Position numbers and translations under genes: made by a program. Below are positions 1 to 10,645 of a DNA stretch of 64,000 nt, in pieces (the first letter of the stretch is position 1; each line of letters starts with the position of its first letter). The notes beneath the pieces are model-generated. The model saw nothing but the letters and a program-made list of their open reading frames with translations, was not told the origin of the DNA and searched no databases. Source of the DNA: an uncultured Pseudomonadota bacterium (lineage in GTDB: Bacteria; Pseudomonadota; Gammaproteobacteria; Steroidobacterales; Steroidobacteraceae). The stretch is from positions 1 through 64,000 of the forward strand of contig CAISEB010000005.1 of assembly GCA_903884235.1 (NCBI GenBank), read 5' to 3'.

Positions 1-554
1 CTCGATCGCTTGTTCGAGGAAATGCAGCATCAGCAGCTCATCCGCATCAAGATCGAGTCGGTCAGCCTCGACAGCACGATCGTCAAGGTGCACCCGGACG
101 GCACGGGTGCTCTAAAAAAAACGGTCCTCAAGCCATCGGCAAGTCCCGAGCCGGATGGACCACCAAAATTCATATGGTTGCCGCGGATGCTCGGACCGCC
201 ATCGCGTTCTCCCTGACAGGCGGGCAGGCCGGCGATGCCCCAGCCGGCCGCGACCTGCTGCGGACCTTGCCAGAGCTGCCGGCGCGTTGCCGCGTCATCA
301 TGGATAGAGCATATGAAGGCAATGAAACCCGCCAGCTCGCCTTCGATCTCGGCCTCACCCCAGTCGTTCCGCCGCTCTCGACCCGGGTCGCACCCTGGAC
401 GTACAGCAAGGCATGGTATCGCCGCAGAAACGAAATCGAGCGGCTGTTCCGCAGGCTCAAGGGCTTTCGCCGCATCTTCAGCCGCTTCGACAAGCTCGAT
501 ACCATGTTCATGGCATTCCTATGCTTCGCCCTCGTGGTCGAAGCACTCCGTTAG
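1..554 (+). CDS. IS5-family (IS427-like) transposase made by a -1 frameshift, 5' end outside window
   Basis: DDE transposase of an IS5-family element. The upstream frame is open from base 1 and ends at 216. The downstream frame runs to the TAG at 552-554. They join at a run of eight A residues (114-121): slipping back one base after the two AAA lysine codons continues as KKNGPQAIGKSRAGWTTKIH, the standard continuation in this family. The second frame carries the later catalytic region, including the DRAYEGN segment and the RRNEIERLFRRLK motif with the last acidic residue. The A-run is the classic programmed -1 site for two-frame IS5 members, so the split looks functional rather than a mutation. 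The N-terminal helix-turn-helix part lies off the left edge. Confidence 0.8.
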   Translation, partial: RSLVRGNAASAAHPHQDRVGQPRQHDRQGAPGRHGCSKKNGPQAIGKSRAGWTTKIHMVAADARTAIAFSLTGGQAGDAPAGRDLLRTLPELPARCRVIMDRAYEGNETRQLAFDLGLTPVVPPLSTRVAPWTYSKAWYRRRNEIERLFRRLKGFRRIFSRFDKLDTMFMAFLCFALVVEALR

Positions 555-567
555 TGTGAACAGGCCC
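1..567 (+). mobile_element. IS5-family insertion sequence, left part outside the window
   Basis: The window opens inside a transposase reading frame and the element closes with the right terminal sequence AGTGTGAACAGGCCC at about 553-567, followed by TAG. That fits the TA target preference of the IS427 branch of the IS5 family. The left inverted repeat is outside the window, so the full length is unknown. The right end overlaps the transposase stop codon, as is usual for these compact elements. Confidence 0.8.
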
Positions 568-570
568 TAG

Positions 571-1251
571 CCGAGCCGCCGTGCCTGCATCGCGCGGACG
601 CAAGCGACAACGCATCTCGCGCGACGCGGCCGTGGTCTGGCGATGGCGATGGCGACGCTCAAGTGATGCGAATTGGTATGTCGCAGACGGGCGTCGCACA
701 TCGCGTTCCAACCCAACTCGGGGTGACCCTCTCGATGGCGTCGCCATTGTGCGGGCGACATGGAACGCTCACCACGCACGAAATTGAGCAAAATCCACGA
801 AAATGGAGAAATTCGCGGCGACCAACGAGCACCCACGGCCTAGCGTCTCACCGAGTCGCGCGCCGGGTCAGCGTGGCGGGACTCATCGCCGACGTCGTCT
901 GCGAGCATCACGGCGGCGACCGCCGGGCGTCCGGCATGATCGATGACTGATACGAAAAGAGCCGGTGGGCAAAGCCCACCGGGTCCTGGTTTCATCGACG
1001 TCCCGGCATCCGCCGCGGACTGCCACTCGGGGTGGCCTGGGATCCTTCGCAGCAGATCCCTGATTCTTTATCGAAACACCAACGTCGGATTGAATTCGTC
1101 GCCCTAGACTCCGTGGTGCCGCGCGGTCGTATTGCACCGCAGCGTCCCGGCAACCGACGGGGACGCTGCGGAAAGTCGCGCTCGTCCCGAGTCGGGACTA
1201 GAGTGTGTGCGCAGCACTGATCGCTGCACAACACGACAGGGAGTCGATCCA
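571..1251. other. Intergenic stretch with two hairpins, no gene recognised
   Basis: No coding frame here has a recognisable product. A hairpin at 962-982 (CCGGTGGGC, loop AAA, GCCCACCGG) is followed on the minus strand by CTCTTTT and so resembles a minus-strand intrinsic terminator, although no minus-strand gene was found to feed it. A second, perfect 12-bp stem (CCGCAGCGTCCC at 1137-1148 and its complement at 1160-1171) lies 80 bases before the next gene and could be in its leader. The AT-richer patch at about 775-820 may be promoter-like or debris. Confidence 0.5.
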
Positions 1252-1707
1252 ATGCGAAATGTAACGTCGTTCTGGACTGGCGCGGTCTGCGCCGCGCTGC
1301 TTTCGATGTGGAGTGTCGGGAGTGCCTTGGCTGACGATTATCCGCTCGTCAACGGGGACTTCTGGGAAGTGAGTGCCATCAAGATCAAGGATGGCGGCGA
1401 TTTGGCCTACGCCACGTTCGTCGCGAACGAATGGCGCGCGGACCAGGAGTTCGCCAAGTCGAAGGGCTGGATCAAGGGGTACCACGTGCTCGCCAACACC
1501 TGGGGTCGGCATGACGAGGCGGACCTCTACCTGATCGTCGTGTACGACAAGATGCCCACCAGCGCCGAGTCCGATGCACGGGCCGATGAATACCTGGCCT
1601 GGAAGAAGAAGACGAGTGCCCAGCTCAGCAAGGAAAGCGGTAATCGCACGGAGATCCGCGAGCTCTTCGGCTCCGAGCTCCTGACCGAGATGAAGTTCCG
1701 CAAGTAG
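1252..1707 (+). CDS. Secreted protein of unknown function, 151 aa
   Basis: Begins with a clear Sec signal peptide (residues 1-26: basic start, hydrophobic core, cleavage after SALA), so the mature protein of about 125 residues is periplasmic or secreted. The ATG at 1252 follows ACAGGGAG at a good ribosome-binding distance. The longer in-frame start at 1132 would bury the signal peptide. The mature part is hydrophilic, with several Trp and Lys residues and no cysteines. The segment around WIKGYHVLANTWGRHDEADL suggests a small alpha/beta fold. No family was recognised. It stands alone, converging on ppiD. Confidence 0.75.
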   Translation: MRNVTSFWTGAVCAALLSMWSVGSALADDYPLVNGDFWEVSAIKIKDGGDLAYATFVANEWRADQEFAKSKGWIKGYHVLANTWGRHDEADLYLIVVYDKMPTSAESDARADEYLAWKKKTSAQLSKESGNRTEIRELFGSELLTEMKFRK

Positions 1708-1717
1708 TCGACGGGTC

Positions 1718-1752
1718 GCCGTCCCGGGCGCACCGCATGCGCCCGGGACGGC
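1718..1752. terminator. 15-bp perfect hairpin after the secreted-protein gene
   Basis: Left arm 1718-1732, five-base loop, right arm 1738-1752, perfectly complementary and GC-rich. It starts 10 bases after the stop of the plus-strand gene. There is no U-run, so termination is likely but not assured. Confidence 0.5.
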
Positions 1753-1825
1753 GCCGCAGTGCCATCACGCGCCCACCACGGCCGCTCATGCCGCCTCCGG
1801 CGCAACCAGCCGGGCCCAAAGGAAA

Positions 1826-1854
1826 AGCCCCGGCGAGCAGGGCTCGTCGGGGCT
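1826..1854 (-). terminator. Terminator of ppiD
   Basis: On the minus strand a 13-bp stem (one G-U pair) with a three-base loop is followed by CTTTTCCTTT. It lies 58 bases beyond the ppiD stop, in the convergent gap. Confidence 0.75.
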
Positions 1855-1911
1855 TCCGGGGTACTCGTGCTTCGTATCGCCGCGCGACCGGTCGCCGCGG
1901 CGTCGCCCGTC

Positions 1912-3837
1912 CTACTCGAACACGGACGCCGGGTTGAACTTGATGTCGGCCTTGGAGCGCATCGCGCCGATGTAGGTCGCGATGTCGCCCTCGGCGATCT
2001 GGCCCGCCACCGTGCGCCGCTCGGTCCCGAGGTCCGCAGCCGCCTCGCCGGCCTTGACCGCCGACACCGACCAGACGACGACGTCGCCGTTCGGCAGCGT
2101 CGCGGACGCTGCCGCAGGCTTGCCGCCGGCGAGGATCGCGCGGAACGCGTCCTTCAGCACCGGGGCCGGTACGTCCTTGTCGGTGCGACCGACGAACTTC
2201 GCCGCCTCGAAGCGCGCCGCATCCGCCGGCGGGCTCTTCGGGGGCGTCGCCCTCACGGTGCCAAGCGTCTTCACGATCGCATCCCACTTCTCGCCGGCCT
2301 TGAGGCTCGCAGCCGCCTGCTGGCCCGCGGCCTCGGCGGCCTTCGCGGCCAGCAGCTTCCGGGCGCCCTGCTCGGCCTGGGCGTGGACCGTCGCGAACGC
2401 CTGCAGCGTCGGCGGCTGGTGATCGGTCGAACGGACGACGACGACGTTGCCCGGGGCGATCTCGACGGGGCGGCTGTTCTGGCCGCCGATGACATCGCTG
2501 CTGAACGCGGCCTTCAGGACCTTGGCACTGCCGGCGAGCTCGTTGTCGGCAAGCCCCGCGTGGAACGCCGGGATCTCCTGAATCTGCAGCTTCAGGGCCC
2601 GGGCGACCGGCTCCAGCGACCCCGCGTTCTCGAACGCGAGCTGCTCGAGCTTCTCCTGGCGCTCGCCGAAGCGGCGCTCGGCTTCCGTGCGCTTGTACTC
2701 GGGCTCGATCGTCGCCTTGACCTCGTCGAAGCTCTTCGACTTGCCCGGCAGGATCTCCTCGACCTGGATCACGTGCCAGCCGAACTCGGTCCTGACGGGA
2801 CCCTTGATCTCGCCGGCCTTCATCGAGAAGATCGCATCTCCAAAGGCGCCCGGGAAGAACGTCTTCTCGATCGTGCCGAGGTCGCCGCCCTGCTTGGCGG
2901 AGCCGGCGTCCTGGGAATACTTCTGCGCGAGCGCGGCGAAGTCGGCGCCCGGCTTCGTCGCCTCGGCGTAGATGTCCTTCGCCTTCTTCTCGGCGGCCGC
3001 GGGATCGCTGCCAGCCTGCACGAGGATGTGGCGCGCGTGGCGCTTCTCGGACTCCGAGAAGCGCTCCTTGATCGTGTCGTAGTAGGCCTTGAGACCGCCC
3101 TCGTCGATCGAGACCTCGTGGGCGATGTCCGACACCTTCAGCTGGATGTAGCTCAGCTTGACCGTGTCCGGCGTCTTGAACTCGTCCGCGTGCGCGTCGT
3201 AGTAGGCCTTGATCGCGGCCTCGTCGGGCTTCACGGCGGCCGTGTACTTGGCGACCGGCAGCACCGCGTAGGCGAGCTCGCGGGTCTCGCCCTTCAGCGC
3301 GCCGACGCGGGCGATCTCGAGCGGCGTCGCGAACGCCGACAGGTACAGGGCGCCCTCGAGCGCACGGGCGGTCAGCAGCTTCTTCTGCTCGGCCTCGAAG
3401 CGCTCCGGCGTGTAGCCGCGCGCCTTCAAGAGCGCGTAGTACGCGTCCTTGTTGAACTGGCCGCCGACCTGGAAGCCCTCGTAGGACTTGATCGACTGGA
3501 CCACTTCCTCGTCGCTGACCGAGAAGCGGCGGTCCGCGACCTTCTGGGCGACGAGTTCCGTGTTGACGAACTCATCGAGGACGCCGTCCTGGATCTTCTT
3601 CTTGACGTCGGCGGGGATCTCGTCCGGGAACGCACGCGACAGCTGCGCGGTGCGCTGCTGGTACTGCGTGCGCATGTCCTCGAGGCTGACGGCCTTGCCG
3701 TTCACCTTGAGGCCGCGGTCGGCCTGGCCCGAGAAGCTGACGATGCCCTGGACGCCCCAGACGGCGAAGACGAGGCCGAGGGGCAGGATGAACAGCCATC
3801 CAAACACCTTCATCCGGTCGTTGATCCACTGCAGCAT
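1912..3837 (-). CDS. ppiD: Periplasmic folding chaperone PpiD (SurA_N and parvulin domains)
   Basis: Inner-membrane-anchored periplasmic foldase that assists outer-membrane and secreted proteins at the Sec exit. The 641 residues match the family (E. coli 623). There is a short cytoplasmic start, one transmembrane segment at about residues 11-35 (VFGWLFILPLGLVFAVWG), a SurA-like N-terminal chaperone region, and a parvulin domain at about 265-360 with RHARHILVQAG, GGDLG and FGWHVIQVE. It starts at the ATG at 3837, downstream on the same strand from tRNA-Val and tRNA-Asp. In relatives it follows lon (and hupB). Here lon is 4.4 kb away, and an IS, a wecA-like gene and two small genes lie in between. 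Confidence 0.93.
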   Translation of the reverse strand: MLQWINDRMKVFGWLFILPLGLVFAVWGVQGIVSFSGQADRGLKVNGKAVSLEDMRTQYQQRTAQLSRAFPDEIPADVKKKIQDGVLDEFVNTELVAQKVADRRFSVSDEEVVQSIKSYEGFQVGGQFNKDAYYALLKARGYTPERFEAEQKKLLTARALEGALYLSAFATPLEIARVGALKGETRELAYAVLPVAKYTAAVKPDEAAIKAYYDAHADEFKTPDTVKLSYIQLKVSDIAHEVSIDEGGLKAYYDTIKERFSESEKRHARHILVQAGSDPAAAEKKAKDIYAEATKPGADFAALAQKYSQDAGSAKQGGDLGTIEKTFFPGAFGDAIFSMKAGEIKGPVRTEFGWHVIQVEEILPGKSKSFDEVKATIEPEYKRTEAERRFGERQEKLEQLAFENAGSLEPVARALKLQIQEIPAFHAGLADNELAGSAKVLKAAFSSDVIGGQNSRPVEIAPGNVVVVRSTDHQPPTLQAFATVHAQAEQGARKLLAAKAAEAAGQQAAASLKAGEKWDAIVKTLGTVRATPPKSPPADAARFEAAKFVGRTDKDVPAPVLKDAFRAILAGGKPAAASATLPNGDVVVWSVSAVKAGEAAADLGTERRTVAGQIAEGDIATYIGAMRSKADIKFNPASVFE

Positions 3838-3864
3838 GGCGACTTCCCGATGTCCGATGCGAAA

Positions 3865-3889
3865 ACGGCCGCGGGGTCAGCGCGGCCGT
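3865..3889 (-). terminator. Terminator after the tRNA-Val/tRNA-Asp pair
   Basis: Stem ACGGCCGCG/CGCGGCCGT with a seven-base loop. On the minus strand it runs into TTTTC, 49 bases beyond the tRNA-Asp 3' end and before ppiD. Confidence 0.75.
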
Positions 3890-3937
3890 CTTTAGGACCC
3901 TGGGTGGCGCGAGAAGCGCGCCGCCCGGGCGAAATAC

Positions 3938-4014
3938 TGGCGGAGTGGACGGGACTCGAACCCGCGACCCCCGGCGTGACAGGCCGGTATTCTAACCAGC
4001 TGAACTACCACTCC
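3938..4014 (-). tRNA. tRNA-Asp (GTC)
   Basis: The 77-nt cloverleaf has acceptor GGAGTGG pairing with CCACTCC, discriminator G and an encoded CCA. The anticodon loop carries GTC (plus-strand GAC at 3978-3980). The T-arm is the standard GGGTTCGAGTCCC. Confidence 0.97.
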
Positions 4015-4053
4015 ACATCGATCCGGCGACCGCGTGTTCAACGCCACGGCCGC

Positions 4054-4129
4054 TGGTAGGTGCTGAGGGGCTCGAACCCCCGACCCTCGCCGTGTAAAGG
4101 CGATGCTCTACCAACTGAGCTAAGCACCC
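4054..4129 (-). tRNA. tRNA-Val (TAC)
   Basis: The 76-nt cloverleaf has acceptor GGGTGCT/AGCACCT (G1-U72 pair), discriminator A, encoded CCA and D-loop AGCTCAGTTGGTAGAGC. The anticodon is TAC (plus-strand GTA at 4094-4096). It is probably co-transcribed with tRNA-Asp 39 bases downstream. Confidence 0.97.
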
Positions 4130-4227
4130 GTACGCGGTCTCCCAGGATTTGCAGGCCCGCGTCACCGGGCGCCCTGAGAGCCCAGAATTATAACCGAGTC
4201 CGGAACGGAAGGTAAAGAACAGCCTTA

Positions 4228-5621
4228 TCCAATGCGGTATGAGTCTGAACGGGGTCCCGTGATTCCAACGGGGTATGAGTCTGGGCGGGGTTTGGGGATC
4301 GATCATCATGCAAATCATGGTGATCCAATTGAACGACCAGCAGTTACGGACCCTGGAGCAGCTCCAGGCCTTCCTCGACGGCACGGCGCCGATGGATTTC
4401 ACGATCACGGGTGACGAACGCTACGCGTTCATCACCCGGACGCTGAGGCGGTTCGGATATGCCCGCCTGCGACGGCCCCAGAAGGCGGTCGTTCTGCGGT
4501 TCCTCGAGCGGGTCAGCGGCTACTCTCGCCAGCAGCTCACCCGGCTCGTCAAGCGCGCCACGGAGCGCTCAGCGCCCCTGCGCAAGCGCTACCGGGCGTC
4601 CCGGGGCAGCTTCGCCACGGTCTACACGCCTGACGACGTGCTGCTGCTCGCGCACACCGATTCCCTGCACGGCACGCTGTCGGGACCCGCCACCAAGAAG
4701 CTGATGGAGCGGGCCTTCGCACTGTTCCAGGACCCAGGCTACGAGCGCCTCGCCGGGATCTCGGTGGCCCATCTCTACAACCTGCGCCAGCGCCCGGCCT
4801 ACCAGCGCCACCGGATCGTCTGGACCCGCACCTGCCCGGTCGTGCTCTGCCCGATCGGCGAGCGCCGTGCTCCGTCCCCTAACAACCAGCCCGGCTACCT
4901 GCGGGTCGACAGCGTCCACCAGGGCGATCAGGACGGCCTGAAGGGCGTCTATCACATCAATGCCGTCGACTGCGTCACCCAGTACGAGGGTGTCGCAACC
5001 TGCGAGCGCATCAGCGAGAACTACCTGATCCCGGTCCTCGAGGAACTGCTCTGCAGCTTCCCGTTCGTGCTGCGCGGCTTCCACACCGACAACGGCTCCG
5101 AATAGATCAACCGACGCGTCGCCAAGCTCCTGAACTCGCTGCTGATCGAGGAACAGACCAAGTCACGCTCGCGCCATAGCAACGACAACGCACAGGCCGA
5201 GTCGAAAAACGGATCCATCGTCAGAAAACACTTCGGATACAGCCATATCCCGCAGCGCCACGCGAGTGTCGTGAACACCTTCTGTCGCGAGCATCTCAAC
5301 CCCTACATCAACTTCCACAGACCCTGCCTCTACCCGCAAACACACACCGACGAGAAGGGCCGCCAGCGAAAGCGCTATCCCTACTCGTTGATGATGACGC
5401 CGTATGAAAAGCTCAAATCCTTGGCCGATGCGCCGCAGCACCTCAAGCCTGGCCTCACGTTCGAGCACTTGGATGCGCAGGCTTATGCGATCAGCGACAA
5501 TGAGGCCGCCCGGCGCATGACTGCAGCTCGGGTGAAACTGTTTAGATCAATCTCCGATCGATCCGCGTCCGCCGCCTGATCCCCCTTCCGGGGACCCGTC
5601 CAGACTCATACCTCGATTGGA
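4228..5621 (+). mobile_element. Insertion sequence with integrase-core transposase
   Basis: About 1.4 kb, bounded by imperfect inverted repeats. The left end carries TCCAAT then GGTATGAGTCTGAACGGG (from 4228). The right end, read inward, carries TCCAAT then GGTATGAGTCTGGACGGG (to 5621). A second copy of the GGTATGAGTCTG core starts at 4272, 36 bases inside the first, probably a second transposase-binding site. No clear target-site duplication is visible. It sits between the tRNA operon and the wecA-like gene. The family was not assigned beyond rve-type DDE. Confidence 0.75.
4308..5579 (+). pseudogene. DDE (integrase-core) transposase interrupted by an amber stop
   Basis: One continuous frame of about 423 codons apart from a TAG at 5103-5105. 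An N-terminal helix-turn-helix region (RRPQKAVVLRFLERVSGYSR) is followed by an rve-type core: first Asp in LRVDSVHQGD, second Asp in GFHTDNGSE just before the stop, and the final acidic motif SNDNAQAESKN after it. The stop falls right after the second catalytic motif, where relatives have an aromatic residue, so one base change (TAC or TAT to TAG) would explain it. The start is ATG 4308 or 4317; ATG 4275 lies in the end repeat. Without suppression the product lacks the last catalytic residue. Confidence 0.8.
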
Positions 5622-5639
5622 AATTACTGAACTAGGACA

Positions 5640-5673
5640 CGCCCGGAACCGGCCCAATGGCCGGTTCCGGGCG
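5640..5673 (-). terminator. Perfect 15-bp hairpin after the wecA-like gene
   Basis: CGCCCGGAACCGGCC at 5640-5654, loop CAAT, and its exact complement at 5659-5673. It lies just past the stop of the minus-strand gene. There is no U-run. Confidence 0.55.
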
Positions 5674-5680
5674 GCACGTC

Positions 5681-6763
5681 TCAGGTCGCCTGGGGCTGGG
5701 TCCGGGGCGCCGGCGGGCGCGGAGCCCGCGAGGCACCGAGGGCGCGGGTGAACACGACGAGCCCGGTGCCGGTCGCGAGGAAGAGCAGCAGCGAGCCCCA
5801 CTCGGGGACCCCATTCCGCTCGAGTGCGAGCCCGAAGAGCCCCGCCACGAGCGCGATCAAGAGGATCGCGAGGCACGCGCCCCGGCTCGAGAGCCCGAGT
5901 CGCATCATCAGGTGGTGCAGGTGCTCGTTGTCGGCGTGGAACGGCGACTGGCCGCGCGACAGGCGGCGCACGACGCTCCAGGTCATGTCGGTGGTCGGAA
6001 CCAGCACGAGCCAGCCCATCGTCATCGGGGTCGCGACGGCCGTCACGCCCTGGCTCGCCCCGATCATCATCGTCGCGAGCGCGAAGCCGAGCAGCGTGCT
6101 GCCGGCATCACCCATGAACGAGCGCAGCCGGCGGTTGAATCCGAGCGGTGCGTTGAAGCCGAGGAACGCGAGGAGGCAACCGATCAGCGCGAGCGAGATC
6201 TGCGTGAACGCGGGACACAGTCCGTGCGGCGTCGCGCCGATGAGGAGCGCGAGCGCGACGAGCGCGACGCCCCCCGCGAGCCCGTCGAGCCCATCGAGCA
6301 TGTTGAACGCGTTCACGCCGGCGACGATCACGAACACCGTCACGAATGCCGAGATAGCGGACACGTCGATGATCCCGAGTCCGAACAGGTCGCCGATCGA
6401 GGTCATGTGGACGCCCGACGTCGAGGCGAGATACATCCAGTAGGCGGCCGCAACCTGCGCGACGAGGCGCAGCCTTGCCGACAGCCGGAATGCGTCATCG
6501 AGCGCGCCGACCGTGACAAGCACCGCCGCGGAGGCGAGGAAGACCCGCAGGTCGAAGGCGCCGCCCGGCGTTGTGAGCAGCGCGACGACGAGACCCGCGA
6601 ACATCGCGAGCCCGCCGATCGCCGGGATCGCGCCGTTGTGGCGCTTGTGTCCACCGGGCCGGTCGAGCAGTCCGAACGGACGCGCGACGAGGCGCAACAG
6701 CGCCATCGCCACGGTCGTGACGCCGCCCCCAATGACAACGGGATCGGCCAGCGTAGAGATCAT
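5681..6763 (-). CDS. wecA: WecA/MraY-type undecaprenyl-phosphate sugar-phosphate transferase
   Basis: Polytopic membrane enzyme of the PNPT superfamily that transfers a sugar 1-phosphate (GlcNAc-1-P in WecA) to undecaprenyl phosphate, starting O-antigen, enterobacterial common antigen or exopolysaccharide synthesis. About ten hydrophobic segments are present. Diagnostic motifs are RPGGHKRHNG near residue 35, the Asp pair at 89-90 (GALDDAF), NAFNMLDGLDGLAGG at 151-165 and the HLHH metal/substrate motif near the C-terminus. The start chosen is ATG 6763, preceded by AAGGAACG. An upstream in-frame extension to 6937 has no membrane or family character. No other glycan genes lie nearby. The symbol is tentative, because WbpL-like and MraY-like enzymes share these motifs. 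Confidence 0.85.
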   Translation of the reverse strand: MISTLADPVVIGGGVTTVAMALLRLVARPFGLLDRPGGHKRHNGAIPAIGGLAMFAGLVVALLTTPGGAFDLRVFLASAAVLVTVGALDDAFRLSARLRLVAQVAAAYWMYLASTSGVHMTSIGDLFGLGIIDVSAISAFVTVFVIVAGVNAFNMLDGLDGLAGGVALVALALLIGATPHGLCPAFTQISLALIGCLLAFLGFNAPLGFNRRLRSFMGDAGSTLLGFALATMMIGASQGVTAVATPMTMGWLVLVPTTDMTWSVVRRLSRGQSPFHADNEHLHHLMMRLGLSSRGACLAILLIALVAGLFGLALERNGVPEWGSLLLFLATGTGLVVFTRALGASRAPRPPAPRTQPQAT

Positions 6764-7031
6764 GGTCTTGCGTCGTTCCTTGCACCCGATCGACTCATCG
6801 ATCCATCGCACCGGGGCCGTCCTGGCCCGCGGTATCGAATCCGACACCACCGCAGAGCTGGCGAGGATGTCGTTGGACGCCATGATACTGGCCCAATGTG
6901 TATCGACAAGCCTCGTCTTGTACGTTGAGGGAAACACTCAGACGCACGAATCGAGGCCAGGTCGGAGGTGGTGCATGACCGGATCTCGTACACCATCGGG
7001 ATGCCTCCTGCATCCGGCGGCCCTGCGATCC

Positions 7032-7361
7032 TCAGCGGTTGCAGCCCCCGGCATGATCACGGACCGTCAGCGACTCGAACTTGAGTGTTCTGCAAAACAA
7101 CTCGACGTCCTCGACCACCGATTGCGTCCGTGCATCGACGCGCCAGCGGGTGCGGACATGACCGCCTTCGTCCGAGCGCGTCAGTTCCTCGCGAAAAACC
7201 TCACGATCTCGTACGCGCGAAACGGCGAGCGCCTGCATGCCGTGGACGCACGAGGCCGGGCACTGCCCGTAGCGGGTGCAGTACGCCGCGCCATTCGCCA
7301 TGAAGCAGCGCAGGTTGCACGGCGCATCGTCCGAATCGTCCACGAGGATCGTCACTGGCAT
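7032..7361 (-). CDS. Small Cys-containing protein, paralogue of the product at 7606-7956
   Basis: A protein of 109 residues with no recognised family. The N-terminal half holds CNLRC, then YC, then C, then C (Cys 15, 19, 28, 34, 38). The C-terminal half holds VEDVELFCRTLKFESL. The same order (CNxRC, YC, C, then VE-VEL-CRTLKFESL) occurs in the neighbour 245 bases upstream, so the two are a tandem duplication. No signal peptide or membrane segment is seen. The cysteine spacing could bind a metal or form disulfides. Start is ATG 7361; ATG 7373 is an alternative. Confidence 0.65.
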   Translation of the reverse strand: MPVTILVDDSDDAPCNLRCFMANGAAYCTRYGQCPASCVHGMQALAVSRVRDREVFREELTRSDEGGHVRTRWRVDARTQSVVEDVELFCRTLKFESLTVRDHAGGCNR

Positions 7362-7605
7362 GGCTCTGCTCACACGGCGGTCGACGATCCATGATTGGCG
7401 TCGGACGTGCCGTGCCGCAATGAGTGCATTCGACAGCGGCGCGTGGTTCGCACGGCGGGTGGATTCAGTAGGGGCTGCCGGGATTTACCGAGACCATCGC
7501 CGCCGACGGCGGGACGATGCGTCGGGTTGGGAGTGAGTACCCGCCGTCCATCTCGTGGTTCACGGGCAGCTCATCGCCCGCGCACCTCGGCCCGTCAAAC
7601 AGGCA

Positions 7606-7956
7606 TCAGCGCGGCGGCGCTTTCGCATCCGCGGGCGCTGTCGCGGCGGCATCCGGGAGCCGGCGAATGAGGGACTCGAACTTCAGCGTCCGGCAGTGCA
7701 GTTCGACTTCCTCAACCGATGAGTGCTCGTCCGGGCCCTGGATGACGCGACTGCGACTGTAGCCGCCCTGTGCGGAGCGAACGCTCTCCTCGCGGATCAC
7801 CTTTCGCTCGGGGACGCCAGGCGTCAGCCAGTCCTTGACCTTGTGGAAGTAGCCGGCGACGCAATGCGGGTAGCCGCTGCAGTAATGATCCGCGCCGAGG
7901 CAGCGGACATTGCAGGCCGCGTTGTCGCTGGCATCGACACGCACGACGATCGTCAT
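7606..7956 (-). CDS. Small Cys-containing protein, paralogue of the product at 7032-7361
   Basis: A protein of 116 residues starting at ATG 7956 behind GGGAGG. It shares the cysteine cluster CNVRC...YCSGYPHC and the closing block VEEVELHCRTLKFESL with the downstream paralogue, and then adds an Ala/Pro-rich tail. The paralogues differ in about half of the remaining positions, so the duplication is not recent, yet the motif is kept, which argues that both are real genes. Function unknown. It lies between lon and the wecA-like gene, where hupB is found in many relatives, but it is not an HU protein. Confidence 0.68.
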   Translation of the reverse strand: MTIVVRVDASDNAACNVRCLGADHYCSGYPHCVAGYFHKVKDWLTPGVPERKVIREESVRSAQGGYSRSRVIQGPDEHSSVEEVELHCRTLKFESLIRRLPDAAATAPADAKAPPR

Positions 7957-8142
7957 GGGGCGACCCTCCCTGTGCGGGGACTCCCGCACGCTGATCCTAG
8001 GCGGATGCGCCTGCCCCGCAATCGAGGGTTACCGACGTCGGCTTCGCGTTGCGCAGAGCGCCTCACGGGGACGCGTCGATGCGCAAGCCGTCGCAGGCAC
8101 CGTGTGCTGCGCTGCATCGAATAGGATGTCCGATGTGGATTG

Positions 8143-8172
8143 GAGGCACCCGCGCGTACGCGCGGGCGCCTC
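8143..8172 (-). terminator. Hairpin terminator of lon
   Basis: A 14-bp stem (one mismatch) around TA, GAGGCACCCGCGCG with its near-complement, located 17 bases after the lon stop on the minus strand. Confidence 0.65.
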
Positions 8173-8188
8173 TGATCACGATGGGCGA

Positions 8189-10645
<2,457 letters not shown>

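Noticed and set aside
1759-4059. Plus-strand open frame of 766 codons opposite ppiD
   Set aside because: Arg/Leu/Asp/Gly-rich translation typical of the antisense of GC-rich genes. The opposite strand encodes a full-length, motif-complete PpiD.
6764-6937. N-terminal extension of the wecA-like gene to 6937
   Set aside because: Polar segment without family similarity. ATG 6763 has a ribosome-binding site and starts directly before the first membrane helix.
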